DNA from: Nitrosomonas marina
GTDB taxonomy: Bacteria > Pseudomonadota > Gammaproteobacteria > Burkholderiales > Nitrosomonadaceae
Reading direction: 5' to 3'
DNA length: 33,638 nucleotides
Assembly (NCBI RefSeq): GCF_900110145.1
Contig: NZ_FOCP01000030.1
Location: 1 to 33,638 of the forward strand
Below, one piece after another: positions 1 through 8,029 of this stretch; position 1 is the first letter of the stretch, and each line of letters opens with the position of its first letter. The notes under the pieces are model-generated. The model searched no databases, was not told where the DNA came from, and worked only from the letters and a program-made list of their open reading frames with translations. The position numbers and the translations under genes are program-made.

Positions 1-95
1 TTGAAGGTGCAAAATTCGTTGACGGCGTTAAACAAAATGGGGATCAAAAGCAGCAGGCCGCTTGATTCTCCATACACCAGATTTGACTATAGCTC
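1..95 (+). mobile_element. Outer end of an insertion sequence (left copy)
   Basis: These 95 bases are identical, in reverse complement, to the last 95 bases of the window (33544-33638). The identity stops abruptly at 95/96. Frame 3 encodes 20 codons of a protein C-terminus ending in TGA (63-65), followed by 30 noncoding bases up to the boundary. That is the expected arrangement for the 3' end of a transposase gene next to a terminal repeat. The IS end reads GAGCTATAGTCAAATC when read inward from 95. The rest of the element lies outside the window, so I cannot name its family. Confidence 0.75.
3..65 (+). pseudogene. C-terminal fragment of a probable transposase (left IS copy, cut by the window edge)
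   Basis: Frame 3 is open from the window edge to TGA at 63-65. It gives a 20-residue tail starting EGAKFVDGVKQ and ending QQAA. A lysine- and glutamine-rich tail stopping shortly before an IS boundary fits a transposase C-terminus, but the fragment is too short to assign a family. It is truncated by the window edge, so it need not be broken in the genome. The same tail occurs on the minus strand at the right end. Confidence 0.5.
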
Positions 96-299
96 GCAAT
101 TCGGCAACCGCTAATCAGGTTGGAATGCTCGACATTTTATGTGTGGTGTCGTAAAGACGGTGGGGTGCGCAGCTATTCATGCGTCGCTCTTATATTATTT
201 AATAGTAAAGAAATGACACAGAATTTCGAATACTCCCCGCCAGTCATACTTGCTGAAAGTACGAGTGCTGGCAGGCAGCACCGATATACAAAGCAGTAA
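96..299 (+). pseudogene. Possible decayed transposase (OrfA-like) remnant next to the IS end
   Basis: An open frame without a start codon runs from the IS boundary to TAA at 297-299. Codons at 126-167 read CSTFYVWCRKDGGV. This recalls the recognition-helix region of IS3-family OrfA proteins, typically of the form (I)S..TFY.W..KYGGM. The codons after it resemble nothing I know. My inference is that an older IS3-type element decayed here and the present IS inserted into it. The match is short and by eye only. Confidence 0.3.
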
Positions 300-593
300 A
301 CGGATTGTTTGAAAACGATCTATATGCCTGCTTTGATGAATCGGGGCCAGTAATTAAACACAATGAAAAGCTGTTGCATAAATCCGCCGTTCCAGTCTCG
401 CAATGACTCTCAATATGGATTCACAGCACTAAAATTAAAAGCGGATAATTTTATTTGTTACCAATAGTATTTTTGGCGCTAAATGGTAAATGAAGGAAAC
501 AGTTTTGAACGATAACCGTGATGATTTGATAGTTACCAGAAGATTTGAGTTGAATTGTAATAAAGAGAATTGTTCCAGGGGTTAATCCTGCAT
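300..593. other. Gene-poor stretch with no recognisable gene
   Basis: No frame in this stretch shows a recognisable protein or a start with a convincing ribosome binding site. It is A+T-rich. A sequence at 372-384 (TGTTGCATAAATC) resembles terminal sequences common in IS5-group elements. Together with the possible OrfA remnant to its left, this suggests a small graveyard of insertion sequences. That is weak evidence, and nothing else is identifiable. Confidence 0.4.
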
Positions 594-628
594 AAAAAAC
601 GGCTCCTGCCAATCGACAGGAGCCGTTT
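594..628 (-). terminator. Rho-independent terminator of the small lipoprotein gene
   Basis: A perfect 12-bp stem (597-608 with 617-628) with an 8-base loop is followed on the minus strand by six T residues (A594-A599 on the plus strand). It begins 17 bases after the stop codon of the 47-residue lipoprotein gene. This is a textbook intrinsic terminator and supports that short gene as a real transcription unit. Confidence 0.9.
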
Positions 629-645
629 GCTAGTTAATCAGTCAA

Positions 646-789
646 TTATTTCTGACCGGCGGGTGCGCCCAGTCTTTCTCCTGTATCATCTTCATACAGG
701 CTTGGTGGATATTGACCTGGTTTTCCACCATCACCACAACCTACTAAAAACATTGCCAGTAAAGCAGCTATAAATAAAGAGTATTTCAT
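646..789 (-). CDS. Small lipoprotein, 47 residues, function unknown
   Basis: The ATG (789-787) is preceded on the minus strand by AGGAG at a 9-base spacing. The product has a short lysine start, a hydrophobic core (residues 4-16) and a lipobox LVGC with the lipidated cysteine at residue 18. A short glycine- and proline-rich mature part of about 30 residues follows and ends in GAPAGQK. Signal peptidase II processing and outer-membrane anchoring are expected; aspartate at +2 (CGDGG follows as C-G-D) is absent, the +2 residue being glycine. A strong terminator follows the stop codon. The size and the GCG...YPP pattern loosely recall the LptM/YifL class of tiny lipoproteins, but the similarity is too thin for a name. 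The gene stands alone, downstream of roxA on the same strand. Confidence 0.8.
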   Translation of the reverse strand: MKYSLFIAALLAMFLVGCGDGGKPGQYPPSLYEDDTGERLGAPAGQK

Positions 790-950
790 GCTTAAAATCT
801 CCTATTCTAGAATTTTTACGAATTAATTTTGTTAAACAGCTCTATTGTCCTTCAAATATCGAGGGACCATAATCTTAATACCAGATTCAAAAATATATGT
901 CCAGTACCTTTTAAAAAAGATCAACGAAAATATTTTGGGGCATGCCGTGC

Positions 951-2102
951 TCAGGAGTGTGAAGTTACCTCGATAAAGCCGTTAACATACCATTGATAAA
1001 GAATTTTTCTTGATTCGTCATTCAACGGACTGTCGGTCGAAATCTCTTCACGGTTGGCGAGTATGCACAGTGCATTTTCTGTTGCCGGACTGACCGGGTA
1101 ACTTTCACCATTGAGAAAGATCTGCCGGTGCCCGGTGAGCATCCGGCTTTTTAAATTAAGCCTAAGCCGGAATTTTCTTGTGCAGATAGCGGTATCAAAT
1201 GCTTCAGATGATAAAGGGTCTTGGGGTCTGTCAAAAAAAACATGTGCTTTGGGTTCCGTCAGGTAGATACCGAGAAAATTTTCCACGTCCGTTGCCTGCC
1301 ATTTGATTTTGTTTAGAATCTGAACGGTCTGCAGCAGCAGATCAGGATGGATTTCCCAAGGTCTGCTTTGACACTTTAAATCGGGGTCGTTATACCACCC
1401 TTCGGTATGCAAATGATCCTGTAAATAAACCAGAAACTGATGGATCAATTCCTGATGACTGGGTGCCCGGAAGCCGATGGAATAGGTCATGCAGGCATCC
1501 ACTGCAACACCATGATGGGCATAGTTCGGTGGCAGGTATAACATGTCGCCCGGTTCCAGCACCCATGATTCTTCAGCATTAAAATGCTGAAGAATTTTTA
1601 TCGGAGCATCTGCAACGAGCTGATTGTCATAATTAGCAGCTATCTCCCAGCGTCTGCGTCCAGGGCCCTGCAACAGAAACACATCATAGGAATCGTAATG
1701 AGGCCCGATACCACCACCTGCTGGCGCGTAGCTTACCATCAGGTCATCCAGTCGTGAAAACGGAATAAATCCGAATTTCAATAATAAACGATTAGCCGAT
1801 GGTAAAAAATGATTGACGTCCTGCACCAGCAATGACCAGTTATTTTCAGTTGAACCTGGAAGATCTCGTTTTCCCAGAGGGCCGTGCTTCAACAGCCATT
1901 GTCTATCCTTTTGAATCACCAGGCGTGATTGTGCCTCGTCATTGGCAGCCAGCTGAAACAGCTCCTTGCGAGACAACAACCCCTGAAATCCCGGTAAAGC
2001 ATTACGGACCAACAGTGGTTTTTTCTGCCAATATTGTTGCAGAAATGCATCGGGTGTCAGATTTCCCAGAGAAATATAGGGTGTGGCAGGATTAATGCTC
2101 AT
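951..2102 (-). CDS. roxA: Ribosomal protein L16 arginine 3-hydroxylase (JmjC/cupin oxygenase)
   Basis: The product is a 383-residue Fe(II)/2-oxoglutarate oxygenase of the YcfD/RoxA family, which in E. coli (373 residues) hydroxylates an arginine of ribosomal protein L16. The JmjC core shows the iron triad H135-x-D137 (in GPHYDSYD) and H196 (in YAHHG), the GRRRWEI strand and the conserved FRAPS after the core. The C-terminal dimerisation and winged-helix parts complete the normal length. Its ATG lies inside the 3' end of msrA: the two genes overlap by 11 bases, which points to translational coupling in an msrB-msrA-roxA operon. RoxA needs O2, so its pairing with oxidised-methionine repair genes suggests shared expression under aerobic or oxidative conditions, which is inference. 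Confidence 0.92.
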   Translation of the reverse strand: MSINPATPYISLGNLTPDAFLQQYWQKKPLLVRNALPGFQGLLSRKELFQLAANDEAQSRLVIQKDRQWLLKHGPLGKRDLPGSTENNWSLLVQDVNHFLPSANRLLLKFGFIPFSRLDDLMVSYAPAGGGIGPHYDSYDVFLLQGPGRRRWEIAANYDNQLVADAPIKILQHFNAEESWVLEPGDMLYLPPNYAHHGVAVDACMTYSIGFRAPSHQELIHQFLVYLQDHLHTEGWYNDPDLKCQSRPWEIHPDLLLQTVQILNKIKWQATDVENFLGIYLTEPKAHVFFDRPQDPLSSEAFDTAICTRKFRLRLNLKSRMLTGHRQIFLNGESYPVSPATENALCILANREEISTDSPLNDESRKILYQWYVNGFIEVTSHS

Positions 2103-2760
2103 CTTCCCAAAGCTGTTGCAGGCGGTCGTCGCGTCCGCAATTGCTACGGTAGAATGTATAGCGCAGTGGATTCTTCAAATAGTAATCCTGATGGTATTCT
2201 TCGGCCGAATAAAATTGAGTGGCCGGCAAAATTTCAGTCGCAATAGGTTGTTCAAAACGACCGCTGGCTTCCAGGGCAGCCTTGGAAGCTGCGGCCAAAG
2301 CCTGTTGTTCGGGATTTAGATAAAAAATTGCGCTGCGATATTGCGGGCCGATATCGCAGAACTGGCCACCTTTAAACACTGGGTCAATCGTGGGCCAGAA
2401 AGCTTCCAGCAGTGCTGCGTAAGTGGTAATGGACTTATCGTATTCAATCCTGACTGCTTCGATGTGTCCCGTGTTGCCGACCACGACCTGCTTGTAGGTC
2501 GGATTGGCAACCGTGCCCCCGATAAATCCGGATGTTGTGGAGATGACGCCGGGTACCTTATCAAAATCCGATTCGGTGCACCAGAAGCAACCGCCGGCAA
2601 AAATAGCGATGCCTATATTTTCTTCAGGTACAGAATGCACAATGGGTTGCTGCGGAGTATCGTTGCCGGGCTGCTGGCATGCGGTTGTCTGAGCCGTAAT
2701 GATCGCCAGCATGAAAAGAGCGGTGCTGTTGATGATGTGATGTCTGTTTGATTGCATCAT
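2092..2760 (-). CDS. msrA: Peptide methionine (S)-S-oxide reductase MsrA, exported form
   Basis: The product reduces the S epimer of methionine sulfoxide in proteins. The catalytic motif GGCFWCTE holds the nucleophile C58, and a second cysteine near the C-terminus (RSNCGRDD) can act as resolving cysteine. The usual GHIEAVRIEYD and EEYHQDYYLKNP blocks are present. The first 28 residues form a hydrophobic leader ending in TTAC, so the enzyme is probably exported. Whether it is a lipoprotein is unclear, because the -3 position is threonine rather than leucine. The 222-residue length is about the size of other leader-bearing MsrA proteins. It starts at the first of two adjacent ATG codons, with an AAGGACAG element just upstream. 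It begins 6 bases after msrB and overlaps roxA by 11 bases. Confidence 0.93.
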   Translation of the reverse strand: MMQSNRHHIINSTALFMLAIITAQTTACQQPGNDTPQQPIVHSVPEENIGIAIFAGGCFWCTESDFDKVPGVISTTSGFIGGTVANPTYKQVVVGNTGHIEAVRIEYDKSITTYAALLEAFWPTIDPVFKGGQFCDIGPQYRSAIFYLNPEQQALAAASKAALEASGRFEQPIATEILPATQFYSAEEYHQDYYLKNPLRYTFYRSNCGRDDRLQQLWEDEH

Positions 2761-2766
2761 CTGTCC

Positions 2767-3285
2767 TTATCCTCTCAATGGCGGAAGCGATTCCGTATGA
2801 ACAATAAATTTCAACGCCAACCCGTTGTTGCACCAGCGTTCGCCACGCGGTTTGGGGCCATCCTTAAATACATGCCCCTGATGCCCGCCGCATCGTGCAC
2901 AGTGATATTCAGTACGTGGAATGATAAGTTTGTAATCCTTTTTGGTGTCGATATGTCCAGCAATCGGTTGTGTGAAGCTCGGCCACCCGGTACCGCTGTC
3001 GTATTTATACTGACTTTCAAATAAAGGCAAATAGCAAGCTGCACAAATATACGTGCCTTCGCGATATTCGTCATTAAGCGAGCTGCTGCCGGGTGGTTCG
3101 GTATGCTCTTCAAACAAAATCTTATAGGCTTCCAGTGAAATCATATTGCGCCACGCTGTATGCGGTTTTTTCAAACGTTGAACTGTCGCAGATGTTAGCG
3201 CCTGTGCCTGCCTTGAAGAGTAAAAAACAGCCAATGGTGCCAATGCCGTCACGCCTGCACCGATCAGGAAAGTTCTTCTTTTCAT
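2767..3285 (-). CDS. msrB: Peptide methionine (R)-S-oxide reductase MsrB with a Tat signal
   Basis: The product reduces the R epimer of methionine sulfoxide. I chose the ATG at 3285 because GGAGGAAAC lies directly before it and because it gives a clean leader. The 172-residue protein starts MKRRTFLIGAG, a twin-arginine motif followed by a hydrophobic stretch to about residue 29 (AQA), so folded export to the periplasm is likely. The mature MsrB domain has the zinc ligands C81/C84 and C129/C132, the GTGWPSF motif and the catalytic C152 in RWCNNG. It is the first gene of the msrB-msrA-roxA operon and transcribes away from accA. With a leader-bearing MsrA next to it, the pair looks like a periplasmic methionine repair unit. 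Confidence 0.93.
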   Translation of the reverse strand: MKRRTFLIGAGVTALAPLAVFYSSRQAQALTSATVQRLKKPHTAWRNMISLEAYKILFEEHTEPPGSSSLNDEYREGTYICAACYLPLFESQYKYDSGTGWPSFTQPIAGHIDTKKDYKLIIPRTEYHCARCGGHQGHVFKDGPKPRGERWCNNGLALKFIVHTESLPPLRG

Positions 3286-3612
3286 GTTTCCTCCGTATCT
3301 TCTTGCGCTGAAATTTGCCGAGTACACTACGCGAATTTATACGTGAAGTACACACCGCGAAAAGTGACCAGGCTTTATTCATTGAACTTCATTTATAATT
3401 TTGCTCATTGAACGCAGCGATCGTGCATTATTCTTTGAAAATAAGATATGTTTTTGCTGTTAGACACACAAAAATGAGTTGAGTTTTTTTCCGCTGGAAA
3501 AACACGGCAGGGTTGTGGAAAAGCGATAATAACCGCTCTGAATGCATTCATGCATGCAGATTCAAAGCTAAATCCTGTATCATCACGTTTTAAAATTTTT
3601 TTTTATGCTTAC
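3286..3612. promoter_or_regulatory. Divergent intergenic region msrB / accA
   Basis: These 327 bases separate two divergent operons and must hold both promoters. It is strongly A+T-rich. I see no pair of -35 and -10 elements good enough to assign. A short hairpin, seven T/A-rich pairs around a GCT loop (3486-3502), lies upstream of accA and has no obvious role. No gene is visible here. Confidence 0.5.
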
Positions 3613-4581
3613 ATGAAAATCACTTTTCTGGATTTTGAGCAGAGTATTGCAGAGTTCGAATCAAAAATTGAAGAACTGCGATTCGCCCAGGAGGATTCCG
3701 CATTGGATATTTCAGCGGAAATTGAGCGACTGAAGACAAAAAGTGAAGCTTTGACCAAAAGTGTTTATGCGAAACTGACGCCATGGCAGATTTCACAAGT
3801 TGCGAGACATCCGCAACGTCCTTATACACTGGATTATATTGAACATATTTTTTCGGACTTTGAAGAATTGCACGGCGACCGCAACTTCGCTGACGATCAT
3901 GCCATCGTTGGTGGGCTGGCGCGTTTTAATGGTCATGCGGTAATGGTGATTGGCCATCAGAAAGGACGGGACACGCGAGAGAAAATTCATCGAAATTTTG
4001 GTATGCCTAAACCGGAAGGATATCGTAAGGCATTGCGATTAATGCGTTTGGCCGAGAAATTTTCCATACCCCTGATTACCTTTATTGATACACCGGGTGC
4101 GTATCCTGGTATAGATGCTGAAGAACGCGGGCAATCCGAGGCGATCGGAAAAAACCTGTATGTGATGGCTGAACTCAACGTGCCTATAGTGTGTATCGTC
4201 ATTGGTGAAGGCGGTTCGGGTGGTGCGCTGGCGATCGCAGTCGGTGACATGGTGCATATGCTCCAATACGCCACTTACTCGGTTATATCACCTGAAGGCT
4301 GTGCATCGATACTCTGGAAAAGTGCGGATAAAGCGCCAGAGGCGGCAGAAATAATGGGCATCACTGCCGAACGGCTTAAAGCAGCGCATTTAATTGACAG
4401 TATTATTGCCGAACCGGTTGGCGGTGCGCACCGCAACTATCCGGCTATGATGCAATCGGTGAAATCTGTGATACAGGATTCACTCAGAAAGCTGCAGGGT
4501 TATTCTGGTGACGCGCTTATTGAAAAGCGTCTGGAACGATTGATGATGTATGGTTCGTTCAAGGAGGAAAAAATCGAATAA
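3613..4581 (+). CDS. accA: Acetyl-CoA carboxylase carboxyltransferase subunit alpha
   Basis: With AccD this subunit transfers carboxyl from biotin carrier protein to acetyl-CoA, the first committed step of fatty acid synthesis in the cytoplasm. The start [10 protein letters not shown] matches the family start, giving 322 residues (E. coli 319). The upstream in-frame ATG at 3550 would add 21 residues unlike the family. The N-terminal helical region carries the conserved [19 protein letters not shown]. The crotonase-fold core shows GGLARF, the GxDTREK-like segment, [10 protein letters not shown] and [11 protein letters not shown], which form the oxyanion and CoA-binding sites. No clear Shine-Dalgarno is visible. 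It overlaps tilS by 32 bases, an arrangement (accA-tilS) common in betaproteobacteria. Confidence 0.97.
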   Translation: MKITFLDFEQSIAEFESKIEELRFAQEDSALDISAEIERLKTKSEALTKSVYAKLTPWQISQVARHPQRPYTLDYIEHIFSDFEELHGDRNFADDHAIVGGLARFNGHAVMVIGHQKGRDTREKIHRNFGMPKPEGYRKALRLMRLAEKFSIPLITFIDTPGAYPGIDAEERGQSEAIGKNLYVMAELNVPIVCIVIGEGGSGGALAIAVGDMVHMLQYATYSVISPEGCASILWKSADKAPEAAEIMGITAERLKAAHLIDSIIAEPVGGAHRNYPAMMQSVKSVIQDSLRKLQGYSGDALIEKRLERLMMYGSFKEEKIE

Positions 4582-5923
4582 CACGGATTATCTGGTAGAC
4601 GAAGTCGAAACAGTATTACGGAAAACCATCAAGCCGGGAAATCGCCTGACTGTCGGTTTGAGCGGCGGTGTCGATTCAGTTGTACTGCTTGATGTATTAT
4701 CGATTGTATCCAGGCGAATGCTGTTTGAATTATCTGCAGTGCATGTGAATCATGGAATCAGCCCACAGAGCGCAGCCTGGAGTCATTTTTGTTGTCGTCA
4801 ATGCTATGGATACGATATTCCCGTTTTGGTTGCGTACCTGAAAGTTGAGAAAACCCGGGGAGCGAGTCTTGAAGCTATTGCGCGAAAAAAAAGATATCGT
4901 GTTTTCAGTCAGCTGGATGGTGATTATCTGGTTTTGGCGCAACATCGGGACGATCAGGCCGAAACACTGCTGCTGCAATTGCTACGCGGGGCGGGTGTCA
5001 GGGGATTGAGCGCCATGCCTGTCATGCGCAAACAGGCTGACCATGCGTCGCCATCAATTTTAAGACCGTTACTTAACGTGCCTCGCGCCAAAATTGTAAC
5101 CTATGCGCGCCGGCATGGACTGGACTGGATTCATGACGAAAGCAATGATGACCGGAATTTTAACCGGAATTTTCTTCGTCATGAATTATTGCCGATATTG
5201 CACAGGCGTTTTCCGGCTTATTCGAAGACACTGCTGCGATCCAGTCGGCATATGGCCGAGGCGGTCCTGTTGCTCGACGAACTGGCGGAAATGGATGCAA
5301 AAAGCTGCCTGAATGGCGGCAGTATAGATGTCCCAACGCTGCGCGAGCTCAATCTGCCGCGCGCCAGAAATCTACTACGGTATATGTTACATAAACATAA
5401 TATCCAACTACCGGCAACGGTCAAGCTTGATGAGATACTGAATCAGCTGCATTGTGCCAAAAAAGACACACAGTTGCGGGTAGTGATCGACAATGCCGAA
5501 ATTCGATATTTTAAGGACCGTATGTATATCCTGCCTGTGCAGAAACCACCACCCAGACATTTTCAGCAAACATGGCAAGGGGAACCGTGCATGCAGCTTG
5601 CGGAACTGGGTGGCTCGCTGCGTTTTGTATCGATACAGGGCAGAGGGTTGAGCGCTTACAAATTAAAGCAGAAAACGGTGTACATCAGGGTGCGAGAGGG
5701 CGGAGAACATTTTACACCCGATTGTAAGCGGCCACGGCGCAGTCTGAAGAACCTGATGCAGGAAGCCGCTGTGCCACCGTGGCAACGATGTTCCTTACCA
5801 TTAATTTTCTGTGGCGATAAGCTGGCGTGGGTACCGGGTATTGGTGCAGATTGCGAATTGCAGGCTACGTCCAATGAGATGGGAATTGTGCCCGAATGGC
5901 TACCAGAAAATCCCGGGGAATAA
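4550..5923 (+). CDS. tilS: tRNA(Ile)-lysidine synthase
   Basis: TilS converts C34 of tRNA-Ile(CAU) to lysidine, so the tRNA reads AUA and accepts isoleucine; it is essential in most bacteria. The PP-loop ATP-binding motif SGGVDS is at residues 38-43. The family block [16 protein letters not shown], the RPLL segment and the N(F)xRNFLR substrate-contact region follow, and a C-terminal TilS domain completes 457 residues. The start is uncertain. The only in-frame ATG (4550) lies within accA and has no good ribosome binding site. A strong AAGGAGG (4561-4567) lies just downstream, but no standard in-frame start follows it at a suitable distance. Translation coupled to accA is plausible. Confidence 0.95.
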   Translation: MVRSRRKKSNNTDYLVDEVETVLRKTIKPGNRLTVGLSGGVDSVVLLDVLSIVSRRMLFELSAVHVNHGISPQSAAWSHFCCRQCYGYDIPVLVAYLKVEKTRGASLEAIARKKRYRVFSQLDGDYLVLAQHRDDQAETLLLQLLRGAGVRGLSAMPVMRKQADHASPSILRPLLNVPRAKIVTYARRHGLDWIHDESNDDRNFNRNFLRHELLPILHRRFPAYSKTLLRSSRHMAEAVLLLDELAEMDAKSCLNGGSIDVPTLRELNLPRARNLLRYMLHKHNIQLPATVKLDEILNQLHCAKKDTQLRVVIDNAEIRYFKDRMYILPVQKPPPRHFQQTWQGEPCMQLAELGGSLRFVSIQGRGLSAYKLKQKTVYIRVREGGEHFTPDCKRPRRSLKNLMQEAAVPPWQRCSLPLIFCGDKLAWVPGIGADCELQATSNEMGIVPEWLPENPGE

Positions 5924-5954
5924 TTGTTTTCGTGGTTTACTATAGGCGAATTAT

Positions 5955-7040
5955 ATGATTTTAGTAACAGGCGGAGCGGGTTTCATCGGTTCAAATTTCA
6001 TTCGAGAATGGTTGATGCAATCTAATGAAGCCGTTATCAATCTGGACAAGTTGACGTATGCGGGAAATCTGCAGAATCTGGCTTCGGTATCGAATGACAG
6101 CCGATATATTTTTGTAAAGGGGGATATCGGCTGTCAGGAACTGGTGTCAGAGCTGCTTGAGCAGTATTCTCCAAGAGCGGTGATCAACCTTGCGGCCGAG
6201 AGCCATGTCGATCGGTCGATCCACGGGCCCGGTGAATTCATTCAGACTAATATTGTAGGTACGTTCCAGCTTCTTGAAGCGGTTCACGCGCACTGGTTAA
6301 CGCTTGATGAACAGGCAAAATGCGGTTTTCGTTTTCTGCATGTCTCGACTGACGAAGTGTTTGGTTCTTTGGAATCGAAAGAAGCGGCCTTTACGGAAAC
6401 GCACCGATATCAGCCAAGCAGCCCGTATTCAGCCAGCAAAGCATCCAGCGATCATCTGGTCAATGCATATCACAAAACGTACGGCTTGCCGATACTGATG
6501 ACAAATTGCTCCAATAACTACGGGCCATACCAGTTTCCGGAAAAACTGATTCCACTTATGATCACTAACGCTCTTGCAGGCAAGCCGATGCCTGTTTATG
6601 GGGATGGCAGGCAAATACGCGATTGGCTATATGTATCCGATCATTGCAGTGCGCTGCGCCGTGTGCTGGAGACCGGAAAGCCGGGTGAAACATATAATAT
6701 CGGGGGGTGGAACGAAAAGCGAAATATCGACATTGTGCAAACCATCTGTGCACTACTGCAGGAACTGGTCGTGTCATCCCCGGTTGGCGATTATCACAAA
6801 CTGATCACGTATGTGGCGGATCGTCCGGGTCACGACACGCGTTACGCTATTGATGCCCGCAAAATAGAGCGTGATTTGAACTGGAAACCCGCTGAAACAT
6901 TTGACAGCGGTATTCGCAAAACAGTGCAATGGTATCTGGACAATCAGGACTGGATAGCCAGTGTTCAGACCGGCAGTTACCGTCAGTGGATTGACCAGCA
7001 TTACGGCCGGAGCGCTCATGAAAATACTGCTGTTCGGTAA
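5955..7040 (+). CDS. rfbB: dTDP-glucose 4,6-dehydratase
   Basis: The product converts dTDP-glucose to dTDP-4-keto-6-deoxyglucose, the second step of dTDP-L-rhamnose synthesis for O-antigen or other surface glycans. It is an extended short-chain dehydrogenase with the NAD-binding motif [11 protein letters not shown] (residues 5-15), the dehydratase triad segment T132-D133-E134 and the YxxxK pair Y158/K162. Later blocks [17 protein letters not shown] and [12 protein letters not shown] are also typical. The 361-residue length is normal. The next gene, rfbD, starts inside it with a 23-base overlap. The partner genes rfbA and rfbC are not in this window. Confidence 0.96.
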   Translation: MILVTGGAGFIGSNFIREWLMQSNEAVINLDKLTYAGNLQNLASVSNDSRYIFVKGDIGCQELVSELLEQYSPRAVINLAAESHVDRSIHGPGEFIQTNIVGTFQLLEAVHAHWLTLDEQAKCGFRFLHVSTDEVFGSLESKEAAFTETHRYQPSSPYSASKASSDHLVNAYHKTYGLPILMTNCSNNYGPYQFPEKLIPLMITNALAGKPMPVYGDGRQIRDWLYVSDHCSALRRVLETGKPGETYNIGGWNEKRNIDIVQTICALLQELVVSSPVGDYHKLITYVADRPGHDTRYAIDARKIERDLNWKPAETFDSGIRKTVQWYLDNQDWIASVQTGSYRQWIDQHYGRSAHENTAVR

Positions 7041-7950
7041 AAATGGCCAGATTGGCTGGGAACTGCAGCGCAGCCTGGCTCCGCTGGCAGCGCCGGATCA
7101 GTTGATTGTTCTGGGATCGGACAGTTCTGTTTTATGTGGTAATCTGGCGAATATCAGGGGTATTCGCCAAACAGTAGAAACTGTCAGGCCGGACATCATT
7201 ATCAATGCGGCGGCGTACACCGCGGTTGATAAAGCGGAACAGGAACCGGAACTGGCGCAAACCATCAATGCCGTAGCGCCGGCTGTGCTCGCAGATGAAG
7301 CCAAACGGCTGAACGCATGGCTGATTCACTATTCGACTGATTATGTGTTTGACGGCAGTGGTGATCAACCCCGAACAGAAACCGCAGCGGCAAATCCGCT
7401 GAGTGTGTACGGGAAAACCAAATTGAGCGGAGAAAAACACATCATTGCATCCGGTTGCGCGCATATTATTTTGCGCACCAGCTGGGTATATGCCGCTTAT
7501 GGCAATAATTTTGTCAAAACCATGCTCAGGCTTGCCCAAGAACGCGATCAACTGCGAATTGTTGACGATCAGTTCGGCGCACCAACGGGCGCTGAACTGA
7601 TCGCTGATGTGACTGCGCATATTATTCGCGCATTACATGCCCGGAAACAAGAAGCTTCTGTCAGCGGATTGTATCATCTGACCGCGCAAGGCTGCATATC
7701 CTGGTACGGATTTGCGCATTTTATACTTACTCATGCGGCCAAAACCGGTTTGCCTTTGAAAGTGCTGCCCCAGGCTCTGCATCCGATTCCCAGTAGTGAC
7801 TATCCGACACCGGCAAAACGTCCGTTAAATTCACGGCTGGATGCAGCGAAGATTCAGAAAACATTCAACCTGTATTTGCCCGGATGGCAAAACGGTGTGT
7901 CCAGAGTTTTGACTGAATTACTTGCTGATTCTGCTTCTGCCGTCCGTTAA
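7018..7950 (+). CDS. rfbD: dTDP-4-dehydrorhamnose reductase
   Basis: The product performs the last reduction to dTDP-L-rhamnose with NAD(P)H. The chosen ATG (7018) gives the family start [16 protein letters not shown] and is preceded by GGAG; the longer upstream extension is out of character and lies within rfbB. Features are the GxxGQxG nucleotide motif (residues 7-13), [13 protein letters not shown], the STDYVFDG segment (106-113) and the YxxxK pair Y131/K135. It has 310 residues, near the usual 290-300. It is translationally coupled to rfbB. Two rhamnose genes without rfbA/rfbC means the pathway must be completed from elsewhere in the genome. Confidence 0.95.
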   Translation: MKILLFGKNGQIGWELQRSLAPLAAPDQLIVLGSDSSVLCGNLANIRGIRQTVETVRPDIIINAAAYTAVDKAEQEPELAQTINAVAPAVLADEAKRLNAWLIHYSTDYVFDGSGDQPRTETAAANPLSVYGKTKLSGEKHIIASGCAHIILRTSWVYAAYGNNFVKTMLRLAQERDQLRIVDDQFGAPTGAELIADVTAHIIRALHARKQEASVSGLYHLTAQGCISWYGFAHFILTHAAKTGLPLKVLPQALHPIPSSDYPTPAKRPLNSRLDAAKIQKTFNLYLPGWQNGVSRVLTELLADSASAVR

Positions 7951-7998
7951 ATATTACAAATTTGCTAATGTAATATAAATGTAATATTTCTGTAATAA
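7951..7998 (+). promoter_or_regulatory. Pho-box-like array: three TGTAATA direct repeats at 11-bp spacing
   Basis: TGTAATA occurs at 7969, 7980 and 7991, exactly one helical turn (11 bp) apart, with A/T-rich 4-base spacers. An inverted copy, ATATTACA, lies at 7951-7958. PhoB boxes are 7-bp direct repeats (CTGTCAT-like) spaced 11 bp, and the downstream gene encodes an OprO/OprP-type porin, a class often induced by phosphate starvation. The array ends 32 bases before the start codon. Against a PhoB site, the repeats have A where the consensus has C, and no clear -10 lies at the expected distance. A repressor binding the inverted pair is an alternative. Confidence 0.5.
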
Positions 7999-8029
7999 CC
8001 TTCTCTCCGGAATTTTTACTGGAGAAAGC

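Noticed and set aside
1832..2319. Plus-strand frames opposite roxA and msrA
   Set aside because: They are antisense to well-conserved genes and show no protein family features.
3486..3502. Short T/A-rich hairpin upstream of accA as a terminator
   Set aside because: No gene ends nearby on the plus strand and the stem is only seven mostly A-T pairs.
3550..3612. Longer accA start at ATG 3550
   Set aside because: The extra 21 residues are unlike AccA proteins, and the family start [10 protein letters not shown] begins at 3613.
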